DNA of 6,013 nt from an uncultured Prevotella sp. (GCA_900557255.1 USSA01000175.1:1-6013); one strand, 5' to 3'. Positions 1-5,690 are shown, counted from the stretch's first letter. Made by a program: numbers and translations. Notes: generated from the letters alone by a model not told the origin.

Positions 1-4
1 AAAA

Positions 5-2776
5 ATGAATATTATGGATAAATTGTTCCTTTTAGACGCGTATGCGCTCATTTATAGGTCGTATTACGCCTTTATGAAAGCCCCTCGAATCAATTCGAAG
101 GGACTCAATACTTCGTGTGTAATGGGGTTCTGCAATACCCTCAACGAGATACTTACCAAGGAGAAACCTACCCATATTGCGGTGGCTTTCGACCATGGCA
201 AGACCTTCCGTCATGAGGCTTTTCCTGCATATAAAGCTCAACGAGAAGAGACACCGGAAGACATCAAACTCTCTGTGCCTATCATCAAAAATATCCTGGA
301 GGCATATCATATCCCTATCCTTCAGGTAGATGGTTTCGAGGCGGATGATATCATTGGAACAGTTGCCTTGAAGGCAGGTGAAAAGGGAATGGAAACCTAC
401 ATGCTCACACCCGATAAGGATTACGCACAACTGGTTCGTAACAATGTTTTCATGTTCCGTCCTCGTCATGGCGGTGGATACGAAAAGTTGGGCGTACAGG
501 AAATTGAAGAGAAATACAGCATCACTTCCCCACTCCAGGTTATCGACCTCCTTGCTCTGATGGGCGACTCAGCTGATAACTTCCCAGGCTGTCCGGGCGT
601 GGGAGAAAAGACAGCCATCAAACTTATCAACGAGTTCGGTAGTGTAGAAGGTCTTATCGAGAACTCTTCTCAAGTGAAAGGCAAGCTCCGCGAAAAAGTG
701 GAGGGTGCAGTAGAAGATATCAGGATGTCAAAGTTCCTGGCAACCATACGAACCGATGTTCCGGTAGAGATCAAGATGGAAGATTTGAAACGGGTAGAGC
801 CAGACAATACAAAATTGGATGAAATCTTCACCGAGTTGGAGTTTAAGTCGTTTGCCAACCGAGTTCTTAACAAACCTAAAAAGGTGCAAACAAAGCCTAC
901 TGGAGAGCTCGATTTATTTGGCGCACAGCAAGCCGACGGGCAGGAAGAGCCAAAAAACGCGAGTTTTGAGACACTTAAAACGACCCATCATTCATATAAA
1001 CTCATTGATACAGAAGCAGATGCAAGGAAACTTTATGACTATTTATTGACATTCAATATTCTCAGTCTAGACACAGAGACCACATCTACCGCTGCTATTG
1101 ATGCAGAATTGGTGGGTTTGAGCTTTGCCGTAAAGGAAAAAGAGGCTTTCTACGTAGCAATTCCGGCAAATCGTGAAGAAGCCTTAAAAATCGTAAACAT
1201 CTTCAAACCTCTCTACGAGAACCCGGAAATCTTGAAAGTGGGGCAGAACATCAAATACGATTACGAGGTGTTGATGAACTACGGCATAGAGATTCAGGGC
1301 AAGATGTTCGATACGATGCTCGCCCACTATCTCATCCAGCCAGAACTTTACCACAACATGGATTACTTGGCAGAAGTATTCCTCAACTATCAGACCATCC
1401 ACATCGAAGAACTGATTGGTCCGAAGGGAAAGAACCAGAAGTCGATGCGCGATCTCGCCCCATCAGACATTTACGAATATGCTGCCGAAGATGCCGACAT
1501 CACCTTGAGATTGAAAAATGTGCTCGAACCAAAACTCAAAGAGATAGATTGTGAAGATCTGTTCTGGAATGTAGAAATGCCGCTTGTACCTGTTTTAGCC
1601 CACATGGAGATGACGGGAGTACGCATTGACACCGATACCCTGAAGGAAACATCCGAGAAACTCACCAACCGTCTCAATGAGATAGAACATCATATCTATG
1701 AGTTGGCAGGCGAATCGTTCAATATCGCTTCCCCACGCCAGGTTGGAGAAATACTCTTCGGAAAGATGAAGATTGTGGAGAAGCCTAAGAAGACGAAGAC
1801 GGGCCAGTACGTAACAAGCGAAGAAGTTCTTCAGCAGCTGCGCAGCAAGAGTCCAATCATCGATGAGATTCTGAACTACAGAGGTTTAAAGAAACTTTTG
1901 GGAACCTATATAGATGCCCTTCCAAAGCTTATCAACTCTCGCACCGGTCACATTCATGCCTCTTTCAACCAAGCCATCACTGCCACAGGACGTCTTTCTT
2001 CAAGTGATCCCAACCTGCAGAATATTCCTGTACGCGATGACGATGGCAAGGAGATACGCAGATGCTTCATCCCAGAACCAGGCTGCCTGTTCTTCTCTGC
2101 CGACTATTCACAGATAGAACTTCGCATCATGGCACACCTGAGCCAGGATCCAAACATGGTAGAAGCATTCCGTGAAGGCTCTGATATTCATGCAGCTACA
2201 GCTGCCAAGATTTGGCACGAAGACATCAAAGAAGTAACAGATGCACAGCGCAAGAAGGCAAAAACTGCCAACTTCGGCATCATCTACGGCATCACGACCT
2301 TCGGTCTTGCCCAACGCATGAACATCGAAAACCGAGAGGCAAAGCAGATCATAGAAGACTACTTCCGCACCTTCCCTGGTGTTCAGACTTACATGGAGAA
2401 GGCAAAGGAAATGGCAAGAGAGAAAGGCTATGCCGAAACCCTCTTCCACCGCCGTCGCTACCTGCCAGACATCAACAGCAAGAATGGTACTGTAAGAGGA
2501 TTTGCCGAGCGCAATGCCATCAATGCCCCTATCCAGGGCTCTGAGGCAGACATCATCAAAGTGGCTATGATCCGCATCTTCAACCGATTCAGAGCAGAAG
2601 GCATCAGGAGCAAGATGATTATCCAGGTGCATGACGAACTCAATTTCTCCGTATATCCGGAAGAGAAGGAAAAGGTAGAGAAGATTGTGGTAGAAGAGAT
2701 GCAGAACGCCTACCAGCTCAGTGTGCCTCTGGTTGCTGATGCCGGATGGGGAAACAACTGGCTAGAAGCACATTAG
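5..2776 (+). CDS. polA: DNA polymerase I (5' nuclease, 3'-5' exonuclease, polymerase)
   Basis: Family A replicative-repair polymerase that removes RNA primers, fills Okazaki gaps and does excision-repair synthesis in the cytoplasm. At 923 residues it is close to the 928 of E. coli. The 5'-nuclease domain covers about residues 1-290, with metal-binding acids at D11, E112/D114/D115 (GFEADD) and D188/D191 (GDSADNFPG). The exonuclease domain covers about 340-520 and is intact: D356 and E358 (DTET), D419 (GQNIKYD), Y492 and D496 (YAAED). Many bacterial PolA proteins have lost this proofreading site. The polymerase domain has motif A DYSQIELR (D700), motif B RKKAKTANFGIIYG (R749, K753, F757) and motif C QVHDEL (D877). 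F757 in the O-helix is the E. coli-type residue, not the Tyr of T7 polymerase. A second ATG at position 14 gives MDKLFLLDAYALIYR, the usual family N-terminus, so it may be the true start. Upstream sequence is cut off and the promoter is not visible. Confidence 0.98.
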   Translation: MNIMDKLFLLDAYALIYRSYYAFMKAPRINSKGLNTSCVMGFCNTLNEILTKEKPTHIAVAFDHGKTFRHEAFPAYKAQREETPEDIKLSVPIIKNILEAYHIPILQVDGFEADDIIGTVALKAGEKGMETYMLTPDKDYAQLVRNNVFMFRPRHGGGYEKLGVQEIEEKYSITSPLQVIDLLALMGDSADNFPGCPGVGEKTAIKLINEFGSVEGLIENSSQVKGKLREKVEGAVEDIRMSKFLATIRTDVPVEIKMEDLKRVEPDNTKLDEIFTELEFKSFANRVLNKPKKVQTKPTGELDLFGAQQADGQEEPKNASFETLKTTHHSYKLIDTEADARKLYDYLLTFNILSLDTETTSTAAIDAELVGLSFAVKEKEAFYVAIPANREEALKIVNIFKPLYENPEILKVGQNIKYDYEVLMNYGIEIQGKMFDTMLAHYLIQPELYHNMDYLAEVFLNYQTIHIEELIGPKGKNQKSMRDLAPSDIYEYAAEDADITLRLKNVLEPKLKEIDCEDLFWNVEMPLVPVLAHMEMTGVRIDTDTLKETSEKLTNRLNEIEHHIYELAGESFNIASPRQVGEILFGKMKIVEKPKKTKTGQYVTSEEVLQQLRSKSPIIDEILNYRGLKKLLGTYIDALPKLINSRTGHIHASFNQAITATGRLSSSDPNLQNIPVRDDDGKEIRRCFIPEPGCLFFSADYSQIELRIMAHLSQDPNMVEAFREGSDIHAATAAKIWHEDIKEVTDAQRKKAKTANFGIIYGITTFGLAQRMNIENREAKQIIEDYFRTFPGVQTYMEKAKEMAREKGYAETLFHRRRYLPDINSKNGTVRGFAERNAINAPIQGSEADIIKVAMIRIFNRFRAEGIRSKMIIQVHDELNFSVYPEEKEKVEKIVVEEMQNAYQLSVPLVADAGWGNNWLEAH

Positions 2777-2825
2777 AAAAACCAGAAAGCGGCCGCAGAA
2801 ACCGCAAGGCAACTTAAATACAAAG

Positions 2826-2868
2826 AAGCTCGCAAGATGCCAAACAATCATCTTGCGAGCTTTTCTTT
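2826..2868 (+). terminator. Intrinsic terminator of polA
   Basis: A perfect 14-bp stem (AAGCTCGCAAGATG at 2826-2839 with CATCTTGCGAGCTT at 2849-2862) closes a 9-nt loop and runs into TTCTTT. It sits 50 nt after the polA stop. The tract on the far side is A-rich, so it may also work for transcripts coming from the other direction. Confidence 0.88.
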
Positions 2869-2873
2869 CGAGA

Positions 2874-2889
2874 TGTTTCACATGAAACA
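2874..2889. other. parS: Probable parS site (ParB/Spo0J-binding centromere site)
   Basis: The 16-mer TGTTTCACATGAAACA matches the broadly conserved bacterial parS consensus TGTTTCACGTGAAACA at 15 of 16 positions. The one change is in the central CG. It is an inverted repeat of TGTTTCA and TGAAACA around CA. It lies outside any gene, directly after the polA terminator. In known systems ParB dimers load at parS, spread along DNA and recruit SMC for origin segregation. A 15/16 match by chance in 6 kb is very unlikely. The function is inferred from the motif, because no parA/parB gene is in the window. Confidence 0.7.
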
Positions 2890-3011
2890 ATCAAACCTTC
2901 TGTCAAAACACTACTAAAAAGACAAATAACTCCTTTATTCACAAGTACATCTAGAAATCTTTGTTTATATAGATTAAAAAGGATAATAAAATTATAATAT
3001 TTTCATATTTA
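2890..3011. other. AT-rich spacer with no gene
   Basis: This stretch between the parS-like site and the rubredoxin promoter contains no credible reading frame or RNA gene. Its last 40 bases are strongly AT-rich (TTATAAT and TAATAAAAT runs) and lie just upstream of the -33 element. They could act as an UP-like or curved promoter-upstream element. I see nothing else in it. Confidence 0.5.
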
Positions 3012-3043
3012 TTTGGTTCTTACAGAAATAAAGTGTATATTTG
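3012..3043 (+). promoter_or_regulatory. Bacteroidetes-type promoter of the rubredoxin-desulfoferrodoxin operon
   Basis: The -33 element TTTG (3012-3015) is separated by exactly 20 nt from the -7 element TATATTTG (3036-3043). This fits the Bacteroidetes primary-sigma consensus TTTG-N19/21-TAnnTTTG. Transcription should begin near 3050, giving a leader of about 86 nt. Confidence 0.85.
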
Positions 3044-3050
3044 CATAGTA

Positions 3051-3084
3051 AATCAGAAAGATATGCAAACGCACCTGTCTGATT
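3051..3084 (+). promoter_or_regulatory. Possible stem-loop at the 5' end of the rubredoxin mRNA
   Basis: AATCAGA (3051-3057) pairs perfectly with TCTGATT (3078-3084) around a 20-nt loop, just where the transcript is predicted to start. At the DNA level TTTGCATA (3040-3047) and TATGCAAA (3062-3069) also form an 8-bp inverted repeat across the start site. Either could affect mRNA stability or bind a regulator. No known riboswitch is recognised. Confidence 0.3.
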
Positions 3085-3135
3085 AAAAGTGAATAGATAA
3101 CAGTAATCAATCAAATTAAGAAAGAAAGGAACATT

Positions 3136-3300
3136 ATGAAGAAATATGTTTGCGACGTGTGTGGTTGGATTTATGATCCAGAAGTAGGTGATCCAGAGGG
3201 CGGCATCGCTCCAGGTACAGCATTCGAAGACATCCCAGATGATTGGGTTTGCCCTCTTTGCGGAGTAGGCAAGGAAGATTTCAGCCCTGTAGAGGAATAA
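3136..3300 (+). CDS. rub: Rubredoxin
   Basis: Small cytoplasmic one-electron carrier of 54 residues, the normal length for the family. The iron is held by two CxxC knuckles, C6/C9 ([12 protein letters not shown]) and C39/C42 (WVCPLCG), and the aromatic and PDDWVCP core residues typical of rubredoxin are present. The start at 3136 lies 6 nt after an AAGGAA-like site and gives the canonical MKKYVC N-terminus. The next gene is a superoxide reductase, for which rubredoxin is the known electron donor in anaerobes such as Desulfovibrio. The 106-nt gap between them has no visible promoter, so they are probably one operon. The gene is short enough for length-filtered gene callers to miss. Confidence 0.97.
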   Translation: MKKYVCDVCGWIYDPEVGDPEGGIAPGTAFEDIPDDWVCPLCGVGKEDFSPVEE

Positions 3301-3349
3301 GACTCTTTTGGAGGAAACACCCGAAGGAAATCCTCACAAAGGAATCATC

Positions 3350-3384
3350 TGAATGTGTTGTCTGATATTCAGGCAACACATTCA
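3350..3384 (+). promoter_or_regulatory. Intercistronic hairpin between rubredoxin and desulfoferrodoxin genes
   Basis: The RNA can fold into a 16-pair stem (one T-G wobble) with a 3-nt TAT loop. The outer 11 bp are TGAATGTGTTG with CAACACATTCA, and the inner arm is CTGA with TCAG. No T-tract follows; the next bases are TAAAATAATAGGAGG. It is therefore unlikely to be a standard terminator. It is better read as an mRNA processing or stability element that could set unequal levels of the two proteins, or as an operator-like inverted repeat. Confidence 0.6.
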
Positions 3385-3393
3385 TAAAATAAT

Positions 3394-3400
3394 AGGAGGA
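3394..3400 (+). promoter_or_regulatory. Strong Shine-Dalgarno site that fixes the desulfoferrodoxin start
   Basis: AGGAGGA lies 6 nt before the ATG at 3407. This rules out the in-frame upstream ATG at 3353, which would place the hairpin inside the protein. Such a near-perfect site is uncommon in Bacteroidetes, whose leaders usually lack one. Confidence 0.85.
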
Positions 3401-3406
3401 ACCAAT

Positions 3407-3790
3407 ATGACAAAGATTAGAGAAATCTACCGCTGCCAGATTTGTGGCAATGTAGTAGAAGTTGTAAACCCAGGAGCCGTGCTTAGTTGCTGTGGCGAGC
3501 CGATGAAGCTGATGAAGGAAAACACCAGTGATGGCGCCAAAGAGAAGCACGTGCCTGTGATAGAACCTATTGAGGGCGGCTATCGCGTAACAGTAGGAAG
3601 TGTGGAGCATCCGATGCTTCCAGAGCATTACATCCAATGGATAGAATTGCTCACCCCTACCGATGTGCTTCGTCACGAGTTGAAGCCGGGCGAAAAGCCA
3701 GAGGCCATCTTCATGACAAATGCTGAAGCCAAGGATGTTACGGCTCGCGAATACTGCAATCTCCACGGATTGTGGAAAGGTGAAATCTAA
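3407..3790 (+). CDS. dfx: Desulfoferrodoxin (two-iron superoxide reductase)
   Basis: Cytoplasmic enzyme of 127 residues that reduces superoxide to hydrogen peroxide without making oxygen, a detoxification route suited to anaerobes. The N-terminal domain (about 1-38) is rubredoxin-like, with cysteines C10, C13, C28 and C29 holding centre I. The C-terminal neelaredoxin-like domain holds the catalytic centre II: H48 (EKHVPVIE, with the conserved Glu-Lys just before), H68 (GSVEHPM), H74 (EHYIQW), and C117 and H120 ([10 protein letters not shown]). All ligands of the Fe(His)4Cys site are therefore present, and length and layout match the classical class I/2Fe-SOR. It lies 106 nt after the rubredoxin gene and has no promoter of its own. 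The two should be co-transcribed, with rubredoxin feeding electrons to this enzyme. The start is set by the AGGAGGA site. Confidence 0.97.
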   Translation: MTKIREIYRCQICGNVVEVVNPGAVLSCCGEPMKLMKENTSDGAKEKHVPVIEPIEGGYRVTVGSVEHPMLPEHYIQWIELLTPTDVLRHELKPGEKPEAIFMTNAEAKDVTAREYCNLHGLWKGEI

Positions 3791-3855
3791 AAAATTGCGT
3801 ATAAGTAAAATCTAAAAGATTTCAGAAGGGTGAAATCTAAAGAAATACTATCATT
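3781..3855 (+). repeat. Three imperfect 25-bp tandem units over the dfx stop codon
   Basis: The segment TGAAATCTAA that ends dfx (Glu-Ile-stop) recurs at 3831 and, as TAAAATCTAA, at 3806. The spacing is exactly 25 bp each time. Only the first 10-13 bases of each unit are well kept. It looks like slippage duplication of the 3' end of the gene into the spacer before the terminator. Confidence 0.6.
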
Positions 3856-3901
3856 CAGGAGGGTGTGTCTATATATTGTAAACACATTCTCCTGTTTTTT
3901 T
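3856..3901 (+). terminator. Intrinsic terminator of the rub-dfx operon
   Basis: CAGGAG (3856-3861) pairs with CTCCTG (3889-3894). The stem continues through two G-T wobbles into GTGT with ACAC, 13 pairs in all, closing a 13-nt AT-rich loop. A run of seven T follows (3895-3901). Confidence 0.88.
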
Positions 3902-3931
3902 AGCTATTAATTAAAGTTTTTCTCTAAAAGA

Positions 3932-3963
3932 TTTGGAACTTATTGAAATTATTCGTATATTTG
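3932..3963 (+). promoter_or_regulatory. Bacteroidetes-type promoter of the secreted glycan-binding-like gene
   Basis: TTTG (3932-3935), 20 nt, then TATATTTG (3956-3963). The predicted start near 3970 leaves a leader of about 83 nt that is AT-rich and has three CATTTAA copies (4009, 4020, 4034). The leader ends in ACAACAATT before the ATG with no Shine-Dalgarno site, as is usual for this phylum. Confidence 0.85.
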
Positions 3964-4052
3964 CACCAAATAACTATCATACACGCATTTTTAACAATAA
4001 TACGATATCATTTAATCATCATTTAATTATAAACATTTAAATCACAACAATT

Positions 4053-5195
4053 ATGAGAAGAACTATTTTTACTTTTATCATGCTTTGTTTCGTAACACTA
4101 ACTCTGCAGGCACAAGATGTCTGGACAGCAGCAGGTTCTAGCACAATTTTCGGTTCTAATTGGAATGAAACGGATACCAGCAATGACCTGACCGATAAAG
4201 GGAACGGCATCTGGGAACTCACAAAAACCGGTTGCATTCTTGAGCAGAATGTGAAAAACGAATTAAAAGTCCTGAAGAATCACAATTGGTATATCGAAGT
4301 GTATCCTAAAAAAGACAACTATGTCTTTAAGGTAGAAGAGACTGGCATCTATGACGTGACTATCCAGTTTGATGCAAACAATTTCACAATCAATGTCAAA
4401 ACCACAAAGACTGGTGATGCAGTTATCGGCGAAAAGACATGGACTGTAGTAGGATTTAAAGCAATTCTTGGAAAAAATTGGGACCAAACAGCGACAGAAA
4501 ACGACATGATTAAACAGGATGATAACGTCACATATATTCTGACCAAGACCAATCTGACCCTCGCTATAGGTACTTATAAATATAAGATCTGTGCAAACCA
4601 TGATTGGGCAGAAAACTATGGTGACGATAATGATTCGGAAGGTAATGCCTCCGTTTTTATTACAAGAGACGGAATCTACGACCTCACTTTCACCTTCAAT
4701 ACTGATACACACGAGGTTTCCTGCGTACCGACCAGAAAAGCAGATGCCATAATTGAAAAGATATGGTCTGTTGCCGGAAACGAAGGACTATTTGAAACTG
4801 CATGGGACGAGCTGTCCACGGCTAACGAGATGACAAAGCAGGAGAACAATATCTATGTCCTAGTAAAGAAGGGTATAAGCCTCAACGCCCAAACTTACGA
4901 ATATAAGGTATGCTCCAACCATGACTGGACAGAAAGCTATGGTGCTGACCCTTTAGGAATAGGAAATGCTATCCTCACCATCACTGAAGCCGGAACCTAC
5001 GATGTTACCTTCACCTTCAATCAGGCAACCAAGGAGGTATCAGCTACAGCTGTACCAAGCGTAACCGACGGCATTAGCCAGATTGCCAGTGACATCAAGA
5101 CCAAGAAAGTAATCTTCAATCTTCAGGGACAGCGCATTTCTGCTCCAAAACAGGGAGTTTACATCATCAACGGCAAAAAAGTAGTCTTGAAATAA
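4053..5195 (+). CDS. Secreted three-repeat X25/SusE-like glycan-binding protein with type IX-like sorting tail
   Basis: 380 residues. Residues 1-20 (MRRTIFTFIMLCFVTLTLQA) form a type I signal peptide, with likely cleavage before Q21. There is no lipobox, so it is not a lipoprotein. Three repeats of about 107 residues follow, starting at W24 (VWTAAG), W130 (TWTVVG) and W238 (IWSVAG). Each has an NHxW motif (residues 76-79, 182-185, 289-292) and a closing beta-strand pair of the G-[IT]-YD-[VL]-T-[IF]-x-F type. Repeats 2 and 3 continue as NHDW(A/T)E(N/S)YG, close to the X25 modules of pullulanases and the SusE/SusF starch-binding repeats. Repeat 1 lacks the YG part. Residues 338-380 (FNLQGQRI, then GVYIINGKKVVLK) resemble the C-terminal type A sorting domain of Bacteroidetes secreted proteins. 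I infer an extracellular or surface alpha-glucan or similar carbohydrate binder. No catalytic domain is visible, and no SusC/SusD partner is in the window. Confidence 0.85.
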   Translation: MRRTIFTFIMLCFVTLTLQAQDVWTAAGSSTIFGSNWNETDTSNDLTDKGNGIWELTKTGCILEQNVKNELKVLKNHNWYIEVYPKKDNYVFKVEETGIYDVTIQFDANNFTINVKTTKTGDAVIGEKTWTVVGFKAILGKNWDQTATENDMIKQDDNVTYILTKTNLTLAIGTYKYKICANHDWAENYGDDNDSEGNASVFITRDGIYDLTFTFNTDTHEVSCVPTRKADAIIEKIWSVAGNEGLFETAWDELSTANEMTKQENNIYVLVKKGISLNAQTYEYKVCSNHDWTESYGADPLGIGNAILTITEAGTYDVTFTFNQATKEVSATAVPSVTDGISQIASDIKTKKVIFNLQGQRISAPKQGVYIINGKKVVLK

Positions 5196-5221
5196 CAAAT
5201 ACTCATCATAGTAATCATCAG

Positions 5222-5256
5222 AAAGGCATTCACCAGCATCGTGAATGCCTTTTTTT
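5222..5256 (+). terminator. Intrinsic terminator after the secreted protein gene
   Basis: A perfect 12-bp stem (AAAGGCATTCAC at 5222-5233, GTGAATGCCTTT at 5241-5252) with a 7-nt loop runs into a T-tract ending at 5256. The first copy of the duplicated promoter block begins within its T-tract. Confidence 0.92.
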
Positions 5257-5384
5257 AGATAATTTCCCACGATTTTTTCGTATCTTTCATTTATAATGTG
5301 TAACTTTGTATCCAATATATTTAAAGCAAAAGAACAATGGCAAAGAACAATAAGCAGACAGCTGGTCAAGATGGTGTCAGCAAA
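5252..5384 (+). repeat. Duplicated promoter-plus-gene-start block, copy A
   Basis: Positions 5252-5325 match 5686-5759 without gaps at 64 of 74 bases. After a 13-nt length difference in the leader, the first 48 coding bases (5337-5384) match 5784-5831 at about 38 of 48. Similarity then stops. The block holds a promoter, a leader and the start of a reading frame, so it is a partial paralogous copy of the 5' end of the downstream gene. Confidence 0.85.
5277..5308 (+). promoter_or_regulatory. Upstream copy of the duplicated promoter (promoter A)
   Basis: The -7 element TAACTTTG (5301-5308) is a full match to TAnnTTTG. At 20 nt spacing the -33 position reads TTCG (5277-5280) instead of TTTG, so this copy may be weaker than its downstream twin. 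Confidence 0.65.
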
Positions 5385-5426
5385 ATGATCACCATAATTC
5401 TAAGAAATTCATCGCACAACAACTGA
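5337..5426 (+). pseudogene. 29-codon mini-ORF sharing the start of the downstream gene
   Basis: Reads MAKNNKQTAGQDGVSK and then an unrelated tail ending at TGA 5424-5426. The first 13 residues differ from MAKNNKQAANQDG of the gene at 5784 at only two positions, and two further base changes are silent, so the frame was once under coding constraint. The Lys-rich segment and the rest of the protein are missing. The last codons run into the first 22-bp repeat. It is most simply a truncated gene remnant whose promoter is still recognisable. A translated leader peptide is the alternative. There is no Shine-Dalgarno site. Confidence 0.55.
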
Positions 5427-5499
5427 ACTACGCTCGCACATCAGCTGTTATGCATGCGCACAACAGGTGATGTGCAATCGCACAACAGCTGTTGTGCGA
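5412..5499. repeat. Array of four 22-bp palindromic repeats
   Basis: Units start at 5412, 5434, 5456 and 5478, exactly 22 bp apart. Each carries an 18-bp core related to GCACAACAGCTGTTGTGC (cores at 5414, 5436, 5458, 5480). The fourth core is a perfect palindrome. The second and third cores each have two mismatched pairs. The first keeps only its left half well. The spacing is about two helical turns, which would put all dyads on the same DNA face. No unique spacers of CRISPR type are present. Confidence 0.85.
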
Positions 5500-5504
5500 T
5501 TGCA
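5473..5504. repeat. Perfect 32-bp palindrome
   Basis: The fourth repeat unit extends into a gap-free dyad of 16 bp per arm, centred between 5488 and 5489 (CAG/CTG). The left arm is TGCAATCGCACAACAG. As RNA the stem has no natural loop except the central bases, and no T-tract follows, so it is not a typical terminator. As DNA it could be a dimeric-protein binding site or extrude a cruciform. Confidence 0.9.
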
Positions 5505-5516
5505 GAAGGTATCTCT

Positions 5517-5626
5517 TCCAGCAACTTATCCTATCTTTCCCAACAACTTATCCTATATATCCCAAGGACTTATGTAATATTTTTCAGGTACCTCTCCCGT
5601 ATATTCCAACGTCTTCACCTATATCG
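5517..5626. repeat. Second 22-bp-period array, five non-palindromic decaying units
   Basis: Units start at 5517, 5539, 5561, 5583 and 5605. The best-kept core is CAACTTATCCTAT, present intact at 5522 and 5544. Against the unit at 5539 the others match 18, 16, 13 and 15 of 22 bases in order. The next segment (5627-5648) no longer aligns convincingly. The period equals that of the palindromic array 17 bp upstream, and CAACAACT occurs in both (5417 and 5541), which suggests a common origin. Confidence 0.7.
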
Positions 5627-5659
5627 TTGCGCTTCCTCAAGCGTTTCTGTCGGTTTACC

Positions 5660-5690
5660 ATCGTTGATTCTTCCGTCATCAATGATTTTT
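5660..5690 (+). terminator. Terminator-like hairpin before promoter B
   Basis: ATCGTTGAT (5660-5668) pairs with ATCAATGAT (5678-5686) with one G-T wobble around a 9-nt loop, and T residues continue to 5690. The stem is AT-rich and the T-tract short, so it is weaker than the others in the window. It could end transcription started at promoter A, isolating it from promoter B. Confidence 0.45.

Noticed and set aside
2108..2632. Long reading frame on the minus strand within polA (174 codons), with others at 32-469 and 1184-1402
   Set aside because: They lie entirely opposite well-conserved polA motifs, have no recognisable domain and no promoter; they are shadows of polA codon use.
2790..2797. 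GCGGCCGC (NotI-type) octamer after polA, as a possible cloning scar
   Set aside because: The flanks continue as ordinary genomic sequence leading into the polA terminator, with no vector-like sequence.
2992..3006. PerR-box-like sequence upstream of the rubredoxin promoter
   Set aside because: About 10 of 15 matches to the TTATAAT-N-ATTATAA form in very AT-rich DNA is not meaningful.
3353..3406. In-frame N-terminal extension of desulfoferrodoxin from ATG 3353
   Set aside because: It would translate the intercistronic hairpin and the Shine-Dalgarno region. The family N-terminus and the AGGAGGA site both point to ATG 3407.
3281..3766. 161-codon minus-strand frame over dfx
   Set aside because: Antisense to a clear superoxide reductase, with no motifs, and it includes the intercistronic hairpin.
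5040..5369. Minus-strand frame whose tail resembles another minus-strand frame at 5693-6004 (NERYEKIVGN and DERYKEIVEN)
   Set aside because: The resemblance comes from the duplicated promoter block read backwards, not from a protein family.
5412..5626. CRISPR array
   Set aside because: Units are contiguous at 22 bp with no unique spacers of normal size, and no cas genes are seen.
5385..5686. MITE or insertion sequence between the two promoter copies
   Set aside because: I found no matching terminal inverted repeats and no short exact target-site duplication. The flanking copies have diverged by well over 10%, unlike a recent insertion.
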